A stretch of DNA of 37,971 nt from Nostoc sp. NMS4 (GTDB taxonomy: Bacteria > Cyanobacteriota > Cyanobacteriia > Cyanobacteriales > Nostocaceae): NCBI RefSeq assembly GCF_017115095.1, contig NZ_JABXKI010000158.1:1-37971 (forward strand), in the 5' to 3' direction. The position numbers were made by a program, and so were the translations under genes. This document shows, piece by piece, positions 24,227-32,738 of this stretch (positions are counted from its first letter, which is position 1; each line of letters begins with the position of its first letter). Under the pieces are notes generated by a model. It was given only the letters and a program-made list of their open reading frames with translations, had not been told where the DNA came from and made no database searches.

Positions 24227-25321
24227 TTAACTTACTTTTAACTGCCCCAGCATCCAATCAAATCTTTTTGCTGCGATCGCCACACGGTCTAAAACGTTAT
24301 CATTCAATTCATCCTCATATTCTACATCTTTAGCTAACGGTAAACCTTTACTATAAACCCGCCTACCATAACCAAGCTGATTCAGCATTCCTTGCAATCT
24401 TTGAGAAAGCAATGTTGCAATAACTTGATAAAAACGAGATGCAAATCCGATATCTTGCTGTAACTTTGCTGCTAATTGCTGTCGGTCAATTGACAATACA
24501 ATTGAATCTTCAATAGCTTTAACCGTTGCTAAAGGTAGGCGACCATCAATGAAGGGTGTTTCGCCGATGATTTCGCCTTTGGATAATCTGGCTATTTCTC
24601 TACCAGAAGCTTCACTACCTTCTATAGCAGCAAAAGCACGAGCTAAGGGGTTACGCTCATTTTCATCAATAGAAAGACACATTGCTCCATCTAAAAGAAT
24701 ATACAGCCCATCCACAAGCCCTCTTTCACTGATAAGTACGGTATTAGCCAGAATTTTCTGTATCTTACCACAAGTCGTCATCCAATCGATGTCACTATCA
24801 TGTAATCCTCCCAACACAAATAGGACATCTCTCAAAGGTTGACTTTGTGCTAAATTGTTACGTCCCTGTTGATTAATGGTACTTTGGAGTCGATCGGAAA
24901 GGATAATTGCGATCGCTCGATAAAAACGCGCAGCAAAACCAACATCTTGCTGCAATTTTGCTGCCAATTTTTGTTGTGAAATCGACATTACTAGAGATTT
25001 CTCTACAGCTTTCACAGTTGTGGCTGTAACACGAGTCCCTACTAAGGGAAGTTCTCCTACTACCTCACCACGAGATAATCTGGCAATCTCCCGACTGAAG
25101 ACTTCATCTCCTTCGATAGCTGCAAAAGCACGAGTTAAAGGATTATTATCTGGTTGAGAAATGCTAACTGTTAAAATGCCATCTAGCAAAATGTGTAAAC
25201 AATCGGCAGCTTTTCCCTCTTGGATCAGTATAGTGCCAGGAGCTATTTCTCGTTGATGACCTGTGGCAATCATCCAATCAATGTCACTGGTAGTTAATTC
25301 TTTGAGTAAAACTTCTGTCAT
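24227..25321 (-). CDS. Protein with two cyclic-nucleotide-binding-like domains
   Basis: A 364-residue protein made of two tandem, clearly paralogous cNMP-binding-fold domains (about 1-165 and 172-325). Each has a beta-roll with ARAFAAIEG, a GEI/VVGE(L/T)P segment and a matching C-terminal helix (QQKLAAKLQQDVGFAARFYR versus RQQLAAKLQQDIGFASRFYQ). The canonical phosphate-binding RxA signature is not obvious (SREIARLSRGEVVGE), so nucleotide binding is uncertain. There is no HTH, so it is not a Crp-type regulator. Its 3' end has decayed copies nearby. It lies 10 bp downstream of the broken HExxH gene, in the same operon. Confidence 0.8.
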   Translation of the reverse strand: MTEVLLKELTTSDIDWMIATGHQREIAPGTILIQEGKAADCLHILLDGILTVSISQPDNNPLTRAFAAIEGDEVFSREIARLSRGEVVGELPLVGTRVTATTVKAVEKSLVMSISQQKLAAKLQQDVGFAARFYRAIAIILSDRLQSTINQQGRNNLAQSQPLRDVLFVLGGLHDSDIDWMTTCGKIQKILANTVLISERGLVDGLYILLDGAMCLSIDENERNPLARAFAAIEGSEASGREIARLSKGEIIGETPFIDGRLPLATVKAIEDSIVLSIDRQQLAAKLQQDIGFASRFYQVIATLLSQRLQGMLNQLGYGRRVYSKGLPLAKDVEYEDELNDNVLDRVAIAAKRFDWMLGQLKVS

Positions 25322-25330
25322 AACTAATAC

Positions 25331-26545
25331 CTATTTTGAATTTGATATTTTTGATTCTTGTAGAGATACAAAATTTTGCGTCTCTACACACGAAGTTTTC
25401 AGCAATGTATCTAAGTGTTGTTGAATAATTGAGTTAGCCTCTTTTGAAGCTAATTCTTCCAATGTTAAATAAGTCAATGCCATTAACATCAACGGTTGAA
25501 TATTAGTATCAGTTAATTTCGTTGCATACTCAGCGTGAAAGCACTGCAAATTTTCGGCGGCTGCTTTCACTAATGCTTGTATAATCTTAAAAGCTCCATC
25601 GGAGAGTGGTGGATTACCCCGATAATTTTGTAGTCTACCTCCCTCGCGGTAATCAGGAAACGACTCTAACCCCAGAAATCGCAAACACCAGTCGGCTCGA
25701 TAATACCCGGTAGCGGCTACAATCCCTCTGTAGTCGGCAATTAGCTCATCAAGGATATTGTTTTGCATCGAGTTAAATAAGCGGCGTGTAAAGTAGTGTG
25801 TACATTCATGTTCCAGCCGAATTGTTAGTGATAGCTGCTGCCATTGGGATTTTTCAAGTCCCATATCGGTGGCTGAAACGTTGCTATAATCGCCATCACT
25901 CAAAATAATGAATTTATCTTGATAAAGTTGTTTCTGTGGTATCAAGCCTTGAAATTCTTTTGCCCAATTAATTTCTGAGTTAGCAAAATTTTCCGCCCCC
26001 CATTTTTGACGATACTGACGAATCCGATCCCAATTATTAAATCCGCTAATTATACAAGCTCCCATAGAGTTAGGGATTGGCTGGGGTTCATTTCGCTTTA
26101 TTAGGGCTTGTACTAAAGAAACAAAGTCTTGTCGGTTTCCAGTTATTAATACTGGTATGATGCCAGCCAAGCTTTGATGCAGTATTAATTGGAGTTTTTC
26201 TGGTTGTTGTAAAACTAAACCAGTCGCTTCAGAGATTCCATCCGTAGCAACGCCCCGACGAGTGGCAGACAGATACGCTTCAGTTTGGCTAATACCTTCT
26301 TTAATGGGGAATCGCAACTGAATCAGTCGTTGTTTGAGTGCTTCAAATACTCCTAAAACTTTGGCTGCAGCGGCGTATTATTCCCAAGCAGCCACAAAAA
26401 ATTCAGGAGTAAGGGGGAACTTGAAAGGATGAGTTAATGTGTTGTGATCAAAAACGTTTTGATTGTATACCAATAATTCTTCCGCCTCTGTAGCAGTGGC
26501 TCCAAAGTAGGTGAGGATATCGGTACGAAATGATTGTTTAATCAT
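25331..26545 (-). pseudogene. HExxH zinc-peptidase-like gene interrupted by an in-frame TAA
   Basis: Reading from the ATG at 26545 gives MIKQSFRTDILTYFGATATE and 55 codons, then a TAA at 26378-26380, after which the same frame continues for 349 codons to 25331. Without the stop the product is about 404 residues. The C-terminal part has an HExxH zinc motif (LEHECTHYF) with a downstream Glu in LDELIADY, as in gluzincin-type peptidases. It may still be made as a shorter protein from a TTG near 26317 (MRFPIKEGIS if initiated). The family is not firmly recognised. It lies between the MinD-like and cNMP genes, so it probably served the same peptide locus. Confidence 0.65.
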
Positions 26546-26564
26546 AGGCGATGGGAGAGTGGGG

Positions 26565-26672
26565 AAGCAGGAATTTTAGATTTTAGACTTCGACTACGCT
26601 CAGTCGAACGATTTTGAATTTTAGATTGAAATTTAATCCAAAATCTAAAATCCAAAATCCAAAATTGAATTG
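26565..26672. repeat. Dispersed repeat before the MinD-like gene's stop
   Basis: TTTAGATTTTAGACTTCGAC and CCAAAATCTAAAATCCAAAA segments fill the gap between the HExxH and MinD-like genes. They are partly complementary to each other, so the region can fold. Similar AT-rich elements are frequent in Nostoc intergenic DNA. Confidence 0.5.
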
Positions 26673-26680
26673 CCCAATAA

Positions 26681-27469
26681 CTAACGAGTAACGACTAAAC
26701 CAGCAATCTGATCGGTAATTCCTGCAATTGTCTGACTGATGGGATGTTCAGGGTGACGTAGGGAGAAAATACCAAGGCTTGCTAGCTGCATCATTTCTTC
26801 GGAAAGGGGCAAAATTCCGGCTACTGGGACGTTGTAGATTTTCTCAACCTGTTGTTGCAAGTCTGCAAAGTTCAAGCTTGGTAACGCCTTGTTAATTACT
26901 AGCAACATTTTTGGCACTCTGAGCTTCCGGGCTACATCCACTGTTACCGCAGTACCTTGAAAGTCTTGATTATCTGGACGTAAGAGAATTATTAGAACAT
27001 TAGAAATACCAATGGAAAGTAAGGTTTCTTCATTCAATCCTGGATGTGTATCTATTAATAAATAGTCTAGTTTCAGGCTGCGAATAAGTTGCTGAAAACC
27101 ATCGTTGAGTCGGATTACATCATATCCTTCACGCAGAATTCTAGCGATTTCACCAGCTTTAATACTAGAAGGTACTAGGTAAAGCCTACCCTTGACTGTA
27201 CCTGCATTTCCTGGTTCTGCAATTAGAGTATCAGTCACGTCATAGGCTGCGTCTTTAATATCACATTGTCCCCATAAATAATCATTGAGTGAGCGTTCTA
27301 TTTTATTCTCGTTGAGTCCGAAAATAACGTGAATTCCTGGTGATTGGATGTCAGTATCAATAATGCCTACACGTTGTCCTTGAAGCGCCATAGTAGCTGC
27401 TATATTGGCAATCAAGTTTGATTTACCAGTACCGCCACGGAATGAATGAACTGCGATAATTTGTGCCAT
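26681..27469 (-). CDS. MinD/ParA-type P-loop ATPase
   Basis: A 262-residue deviant-Walker ATPase. The P-loop is HSFRGGTGKSNLIAN at 8-22, followed by IIDTDIQSPG and DYLLIDTHPGLNEE. The signature Lys that normally precedes GG (KGGxGK) is Arg here. ParA/MinD proteins position cargo at membranes or chromosomes through ATP-dependent dimerisation. Here it is encoded just after the APC-like fusion transporter and before the HExxH gene, so a role in placing or regulating a membrane machine is inferred. Its start is 91 bp after the transporter's stop, across a heptamer repeat. Confidence 0.85.
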   Translation of the reverse strand: MAQIIAVHSFRGGTGKSNLIANIAATMALQGQRVGIIDTDIQSPGIHVIFGLNENKIERSLNDYLWGQCDIKDAAYDVTDTLIAEPGNAGTVKGRLYLVPSSIKAGEIARILREGYDVIRLNDGFQQLIRSLKLDYLLIDTHPGLNEETLLSIGISNVLIILLRPDNQDFQGTAVTVDVARKLRVPKMLLVINKALPSLNFADLQQQVEKIYNVPVAGILPLSEEMMQLASLGIFSLRHPEHPISQTIAGITDQIAGLVVTR

Positions 27470-27533
27470 ATATTACCTCGTAATTAATTATTTATTGGGC
27501 ATTGGGCATGGGACATTGGGGAAAGAATTCTTA

Positions 27534-27582
27534 TAACTCCTAACTCCTAACTCTTAACTCCTAACTCTTAACTTCTAACTCT
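27534..27582. repeat. Heptamer tandem repeat (STRR), seven units
   Basis: Seven consecutive 7-bp units of TAACTCC/TAACTCT/TAACTTC type. The array runs into the 3' end of the transporter gene and supplies its last codons and stop. Heptamer arrays are a hallmark of heterocystous cyanobacteria. Confidence 0.85.
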
Positions 27583-30158
27583 GGGAAGGTGAATTTTAAC
27601 CAGCAGCGATCGCCCCCCAAGGGTAATAAAACTCGTCCGTTGGATAGCTGCAAGTTAAACTGCATATTCTTGTCTCCACTTTGGACTTCTACAAGTGCTG
27701 GCAAACTTCTGGAGTCAACTTTGGAGTTGCTTGTGTGCGCCCACACTCTGAGTTCTTTTTCTTGCTTGTTTGGTAACTGAAAGGTGGCATAGCGCAGGGA
27801 TGAGAGTGATGGAATCTCAATTGTGGCTGCTTGGTGATGTTGCTCACCATCGGCATATCCGAGCAGCACTTGGGCGATTTTTGGTTGTCCACCTGCTGTG
27901 ATTGTGAATACGGAACTACCTCCCAGGTGTTGATCTTCTCGTAGTTCTACAACTACACGAGAAGCAAAGGCTCCATAGTTTTTCATGACTAGAGTTGCTC
28001 CTAAAGATAGTGCAGCAACGGACAATGCAGTAATCCGCGCCACGGAATTTTCCCAGATAAATAAGCCGTGGATCAGCAGGATGCCTAAGAATAAACTGTA
28101 TACACCCACGCTGAACAACGGATGGTTGAGAATCTTCAAGACTACTCCGGGTATAAGTTCGCCTTTGCGCCGACTAGAAACTAATAATAAAACTGGGAAA
28201 ATACCACCAACAAGGGAGTTGCCAAGGATGCCGGCGAAGGCGAGTATATTGGTAAAGGATTGGACACCGGCTAAGAAAAGCCACTCTGTCAACAGGAAGA
28301 CTAGCAGTAAGGGGCTGATGGATAAGAAAAAGCGACGTTGGTTTAGTAAGGTTGTCCAAAACTTTCTGGTTTGACTCTGATGCTCAAAAGCAAAATTTCC
28401 GGTATCAGCTTTCAAGCCTCCTTCATAAATTAAGAGCATGGGTGAAATGATTTGTAGACAAGCTCTATCCTGGTTAGCTGATTTTACCTCTAGAGCCAAG
28501 CGGGTATCCCACTTGCGTAAGTCGGGAAATTGATTAAATAGCTCTTTAATATCCCAATGTTCAGCGATGAAAATTTCTACAGAGTCAACTTTGCCGCTTA
28601 ACTGAATATCTACACGAAACTTAGATTGAGTGTCTGATTGTCCCAAGTAGGTTAAACCAATATGGGGAATCTGGCTGGATTCTCCAGAGGGATGTAATAT
28701 TAACATTCCTTGTTGGCGAGGCAAGCTTAATACAGATTTCGGTCGGATAGGCAACCACTCTTTAGCTAAGTTTACTAATAGACTGGAACTACGTAGCCAA
28801 GCCATTCCCAAAAGTAGGGTGACTAAAACTGCACCCAAAACTGTGACGATGGAACCTACTTCTCGTGCTAGTGGTGCTAAAGCGGTGCCTGATTGTCCTG
28901 CTAGTAATTGGGGGGCGATCGCTCCATTAACTGCTAATACCCAAATGCAAAACAATATAGTCAAAAAAGCTGTGCCGGCGACGCTACCCCAAATCAAGGA
29001 GGTGGCGCTAGAGTCACGCGGAAGTATGAGTTTGCCACATTCCCCGACATACACATGGCCAAAGTAAAGCATCAGGCTGACACCGAAAATCCTCTGTAGT
29101 ATCCCCGGTTGGAAATGACCATCAAGAAAGGGCAATTTTACATATAATAAATTTTCTAATTGAACATGACCGAATGCCAGCAGGGAAAGGATCAGCAGCA
29201 AACTCACGTTGATTACTGCCAAAAATACCATTAAGGCGACGGTGAAGTTCAAAGATTTACGCGATCGCAAATATAACCCTCCACCAAAAAGCAATGCTGC
29301 CCACAATGCTGCCGGTATGGGTGTGAAGCTGGCCATTGTCACCGACAAACCAATATAACAAGCTAATGCAATCAGAAAAACCCGGATACCAACTGCAATA
29401 GAAAGTATAAATGAACCTGCATTTCCTAAATAATTAGATACTAATTGTTTAATGAAAGAATTCCCATAACGGAAGTCACCACTACGCCCTACGGCTTCTG
29501 CCATACAAGCCATCGTCAGGATGTTGATGGTACCGATAATCAGCAAAAAGGCAATGGTAGCTAATGGGCCAACATCGGCCACAGCAATGGGCAAGGCTAA
29601 GAAGGCTTGGGGAAGCCCTAACGCAACGGTGAGTATGGAAGCTAACCAGAAGGGTGGCAGAGATTCGAGACTTTGAGCGATCGCGGCACTCATCCAACGC
29701 CACTGTTCAATCAGTGGCAATTGGGATGCAAAAATAGTCAACAGTTGTTTTCTATAAAAGCGGGAATAAGCCACCTGTACCGTTTTCTCATCCAAACCTA
29801 AAGCGGCGCGGATGTGAGGTACTGTTTTCTCAGTGAAAGTGTATTTTTGTCCCAAAGCATGGGCGATCGCTGCTTTCAGTTTGGGGTTTTCTGGTACTAG
29901 AGATGCCCACTGACTGGCGTAGCGTTCCAAGTGCTGAATCGTGGGGTGGATTGGTGGGGCATTTCCTAAAGCAAAGGCTTCTAAAAAAGCTAAATCACGC
30001 TCATTGGTAGATTGTTCTGTTAAGGAAAATTCCACTAGCGATCGCGCCACTATTTGCGCCGTCCGACTCTCGATCAAAAACAGTAGCATATTCGCTCGTC
30101 TCGCAGGTAAACCCGCCAGCACTTCCTCTCGTGATATCAGTTCGTCGTCGAATGACAT
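27561..30158 (-). CDS. Large APC-superfamily-like membrane transporter fusion
   Basis: An 865-residue protein. Residues 1-160 are soluble and helical. Eight membrane helices follow (about 170-465; for example GLPQAFLALPIAVADVGPLA, which resembles amino-acid permease helix 1). A soluble segment of roughly 130 residues (about 475-600) interrupts, then four more helices, and finally a beta-rich C-terminal domain of about 130 residues. The 8+4 arrangement totals 12, like LeuT-fold amino-acid transporters with an insertion. No confident substrate. Cotranscription with the sensor upstream is likely, since only 3 bp separate the two. The last few codons come from the heptamer repeat. An alternative is an unrelated multi-spanning membrane protein. 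Confidence 0.6.
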   Translation of the reverse strand: MSFDDELISREEVLAGLPARRANMLLFLIESRTAQIVARSLVEFSLTEQSTNERDLAFLEAFALGNAPPIHPTIQHLERYASQWASLVPENPKLKAAIAHALGQKYTFTEKTVPHIRAALGLDEKTVQVAYSRFYRKQLLTIFASQLPLIEQWRWMSAAIAQSLESLPPFWLASILTVALGLPQAFLALPIAVADVGPLATIAFLLIIGTINILTMACMAEAVGRSGDFRYGNSFIKQLVSNYLGNAGSFILSIAVGIRVFLIALACYIGLSVTMASFTPIPAALWAALLFGGGLYLRSRKSLNFTVALMVFLAVINVSLLLILSLLAFGHVQLENLLYVKLPFLDGHFQPGILQRIFGVSLMLYFGHVYVGECGKLILPRDSSATSLIWGSVAGTAFLTILFCIWVLAVNGAIAPQLLAGQSGTALAPLAREVGSIVTVLGAVLVTLLLGMAWLRSSSLLVNLAKEWLPIRPKSVLSLPRQQGMLILHPSGESSQIPHIGLTYLGQSDTQSKFRVDIQLSGKVDSVEIFIAEHWDIKELFNQFPDLRKWDTRLALEVKSANQDRACLQIISPMLLIYEGGLKADTGNFAFEHQSQTRKFWTTLLNQRRFFLSISPLLLVFLLTEWLFLAGVQSFTNILAFAGILGNSLVGGIFPVLLLVSSRRKGELIPGVVLKILNHPLFSVGVYSLFLGILLIHGLFIWENSVARITALSVAALSLGATLVMKNYGAFASRVVVELREDQHLGGSSVFTITAGGQPKIAQVLLGYADGEQHHQAATIEIPSLSSLRYATFQLPNKQEKELRVWAHTSNSKVDSRSLPALVEVQSGDKNMQFNLQLSNGRVLLPLGGDRCWLKFTFPELEVKS

Positions 30159-30161
30159 GAT

Positions 30162-31607
30162 TTATACCTCAGTTTTTAGCGATCGCTCTTTCAACGATTG
30201 GACTTTACTCTGCAATCTCTGGTAGTACTCTGTCTCAGTTTCGCTAACAGTTACCGTCTGTTCTCTCAGCTTTTGGATTTTCATTTGTAACTGCTGAAAG
30301 TGTTCATTTTCCGTAATTTCCGCAACATTGTTAGCTCTTTTGGTTTCGTCAATTTCAATGCGAAGTTCTTGGACTTGCATTTTCAATTTCTGGTCTCGCA
30401 TTTTGACTTTTTCAGCCATCTTTAAGAAAACACACACTAATTGACCGATGTCATCTTGGCTATGAGTTGATTTCGCCAAACTCTGACGCAATTCCAATAC
30501 ATGAGAATCAAAATCATCATGTTCTATCGCTTGAGCCGCTTCTGTGAGGGCGTGAATCGGTCGAGAAATTCTTCTGGCTAAGAGTAGCGCCATGATCGCT
30601 GTGATACCGCCTACAACTACCACACTGCTGCTGTGCAGCCAAATTAGCCGATTCAAAGGTGCAGCAAACTGTGCCTTGGGTTGGCTGATTCCCAAAACCC
30701 AGGATTGTTCTGCCAAAGGTGCAAAACCAACTATGCGGGGCATCTGCTGGGGTGGAAAGCGATAGATTGCATGACCTACAAGTTTTGCTTTCACCATCAC
30801 TTTTAACTCGGCAATGTTCAAGCTCTGAATCTGCTCTAAGCCATAACGTCTATCGGCGGCAATCTGCTTTAAAATATCAGGGGGCAAAGGGATGAGGCTA
30901 TGGTAAAGCAGAGATTGATCGGCATGACTGATGATTACCCCCTGTTGGTCAATGAGAAATGCGTAGCTTTGAGAACCTACTTGCAATGTATTGACAATCG
31001 CTCTGATATCTGCGCCCCTAATTTTGAGTACTAAGACTCCGACGATTTCACCACTAGGCGATCGCACTGGGTGAGAGAGAAACATTCCGGGTCGTTTCGT
31101 CGTTTTCCCCACCAGAATACTAGATATATAGGAGTTACCCTGAATGCTAGAACGGAAATATTCACGGAAAGCGTAATTTTGACCAACAAATGTGGGATCA
31201 GTCGCCGCAACAGCACGTCCCTCTTTATCCATGATAAAAATAGCATCAAAGTCTGGATTAGAGCGGAAGACATTTTCTAGAGCTTGTTGCATATCATTAC
31301 GCAAGTCTGCTCGTTCTCCAGAAGAGGTTGCAGCGAGAAAATTTACCACATTGCGATCGCTGCTAACTTGAACCACAATCCGCTGAATATCAATAATTAA
31401 TTGGTCAAGCCGACTAGCAACACTAGTAGCTAATAGTTCTAACTTGCGGTATTCTCCAGCCTCGACACTATCTAAACTCTGTCGCAGATTGTAATAGGAA
31501 ATGAAGCTCATCGGTATCAGCGCCGCCGCAACCAATGCCGCCGAAATCTTCGCAGCGATCGGCCAAGCTGGAGGGTAAAAAAAACGATGAAAATGCTTCA
31601 TTTTCAA
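30162..31607 (-). CDS. Double-CACHE and HAMP membrane sensor without output domain
   Basis: A 481-residue receptor: membrane helix at about 18-38, an extracytoplasmic double-CACHE domain (about 42-310, with FIMDKEGRAVAATDP and FLIDQQGVIISHAD as the two PAS-like halves), a second helix at 324-344, HAMP at 345-400 and a coiled coil to the end. No kinase, GGDEF or methyl-accepting domain follows, so it must signal through a partner. CACHE domains bind small ligands such as amino acids. It is first in an apparent operon with the transporter fusion (3 bp apart). A shared element lies 121 bp upstream of its ATG. Confidence 0.8.
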   Translation of the reverse strand: MKMKHFHRFFYPPAWPIAAKISAALVAAALIPMSFISYYNLRQSLDSVEAGEYRKLELLATSVASRLDQLIIDIQRIVVQVSSDRNVVNFLAATSSGERADLRNDMQQALENVFRSNPDFDAIFIMDKEGRAVAATDPTFVGQNYAFREYFRSSIQGNSYISSILVGKTTKRPGMFLSHPVRSPSGEIVGVLVLKIRGADIRAIVNTLQVGSQSYAFLIDQQGVIISHADQSLLYHSLIPLPPDILKQIAADRRYGLEQIQSLNIAELKVMVKAKLVGHAIYRFPPQQMPRIVGFAPLAEQSWVLGISQPKAQFAAPLNRLIWLHSSSVVVVGGITAIMALLLARRISRPIHALTEAAQAIEHDDFDSHVLELRQSLAKSTHSQDDIGQLVCVFLKMAEKVKMRDQKLKMQVQELRIEIDETKRANNVAEITENEHFQQLQMKIQKLREQTVTVSETETEYYQRLQSKVQSLKERSLKTEV

Positions 31608-31728
31608 AATGCAATACCTGTTGAGGTCTAAAAATTTTTACATAAACGTATAAATAGGAAGCTTCAATTCTAAAATTCTTTTACTGCTTCTTATCTTTAG
31701 CAGCTTAGGAAAGGTAACTCATTACTTC

Positions 31729-31768
31729 AATGCACAATCTTTGTATAAGACTCACATTTTTTTAGTTT
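31729..31768 (-). promoter_or_regulatory. Shared ~40-bp upstream element, copy D (before the sensor operon)
   Basis: The plus strand reads CAATGCACAATCTTTGTA then TAAGACTCACATTTTTTTAG. It matches copies A-C in core, centre and T run. On the minus strand it ends about 121 bp before the sensor ATG, nearly the same spacing as copy A to the precursor. A GTTAC-YTT motif follows copies A and D at the same offset. Confidence 0.55.
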
Positions 31769-31791
31769 TTACTGTTCTAACTTATATAGTC

Positions 31792-31825
31792 AGATCCCCG
31801 ACTTCTTTTAAGAAGTCGGGGATCT
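31792..31825. repeat. Perfect 16-bp palindrome with TT loop
   Basis: AGATCCCCGACTTCTT (31792-31807) pairs perfectly with 31810-31825. This hairpin element is scattered in Nostoc intergenic DNA. It lies downstream of the AraC-type regulator's stop and could end that transcript, but no T-run follows it on the minus strand. A second dispersed element (ATGCTGCGCGTAGCTTGCTT) follows at about 31837. Confidence 0.75.
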
Positions 31826-31875
31826 CTTATCTACGAGATGCTGCGCGTAGCTTGCTTCCCTGTAAGGGTACAATT

Positions 31876-32670
31876 TTAAGTTGTTAATAATTGTGCCTTC
31901 CTCCAAGCTTGGGGAGTAGTCTTGTGATACTGACGAAACTGGCGGAAAAAATGGCCTTCATGCTGATAACCTACCGTTTCAGCAATCTGATTCACGCACA
32001 AGTTACTTTCAAGCAACAAGGTCTGTGCTGCTACCATTCGACGTTCCAGAATCCAATGATTGACTGTTTGTCCCGTATGACGGCGTACTAAGTCGGTTAA
32101 GTAAGCAGGACAGTAACCAACAGCAAGAGCCACATCTTGTAAACTAATTGGTTGATGATAATTTGCTTCAATGTACTCGAAGACTTGGCTTAGATGAGAG
32201 TCAGAAGGAAATATCGATTGCGAATTTACTGATTTTGTCGTTTCAGATAAAGGTGAAACTAGAGTTTGGGGAAAATGTGCTGCGTAATACTCTTTCATTG
32301 CTGCTTGTTTTTGCAGTCGAGTTGCGATCGCTGCCAATAATTCCTCTACCGTCGAGGGTTTGGTAAGATAGTCATCAGCTCCCAAATCCATGCCTTGACG
32401 AAGTTCAGCCTTCGTAGCTTTAGCAGTCAGAAAAATAAAGGGGATCATAGCTGTAGTAGGATCTTGGCGCAGAGTCGAGAGAACACCGTAACCATCAAGT
32501 TCTGGCATCATAATGTCACAAAGCACCAAATCTGGTAAGTTTTCTAGCGCCTTCTGCACACCAACAAGACCATTGTTTGCACCGATGGCTTCAAAACCTT
32601 CTGCCTCTAAGCTATCTACAAAGATATCTCTGGTTTCGGACTGATCTTCAATCACCAAAACTTTTGTCAT
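31876..32670 (-). CDS. Response regulator with AraC-family DNA-binding domain
   Basis: A 264-residue regulator. The receiver domain (1-120) has the phosphoacceptor Asp 52 (CDIMMPELDG) and the conserved Lys in YLTKPSTVE. A linker leads to an AraC-type double HTH (about 165-262; ALAVGYCPAYLTDLVRRHTG, then IAETVGYQHEGHFFRQFRQY). It is expected to act as a phosphorylation-controlled transcription factor. The receiver is strongly similar to the stand-alone receiver 69 bp upstream. Its target is not known; the shared elements at the peptide locus are candidate sites. Confidence 0.9.
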   Translation of the reverse strand: MTKVLVIEDQSETRDIFVDSLEAEGFEAIGANNGLVGVQKALENLPDLVLCDIMMPELDGYGVLSTLRQDPTTAMIPFIFLTAKATKAELRQGMDLGADDYLTKPSTVEELLAAIATRLQKQAAMKEYYAAHFPQTLVSPLSETTKSVNSQSIFPSDSHLSQVFEYIEANYHQPISLQDVALAVGYCPAYLTDLVRRHTGQTVNHWILERRMVAAQTLLLESNLCVNQIAETVGYQHEGHFFRQFRQYHKTTPQAWRKAQLLTT

Positions 32671-32738
32671 AGTTGGCTCTGATGTTAACTGATGAATTAT
32701 TAGTCAATCAAAAGCACAAAAATTATGCAAAAATTATT

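Noticed and set aside
31792-31825. Intrinsic terminator of the AraC-type regulator gene
   Set aside because: The stem is perfect, but no T-run follows on the transcribed strand, and the same hairpin occurs as a dispersed repeat.
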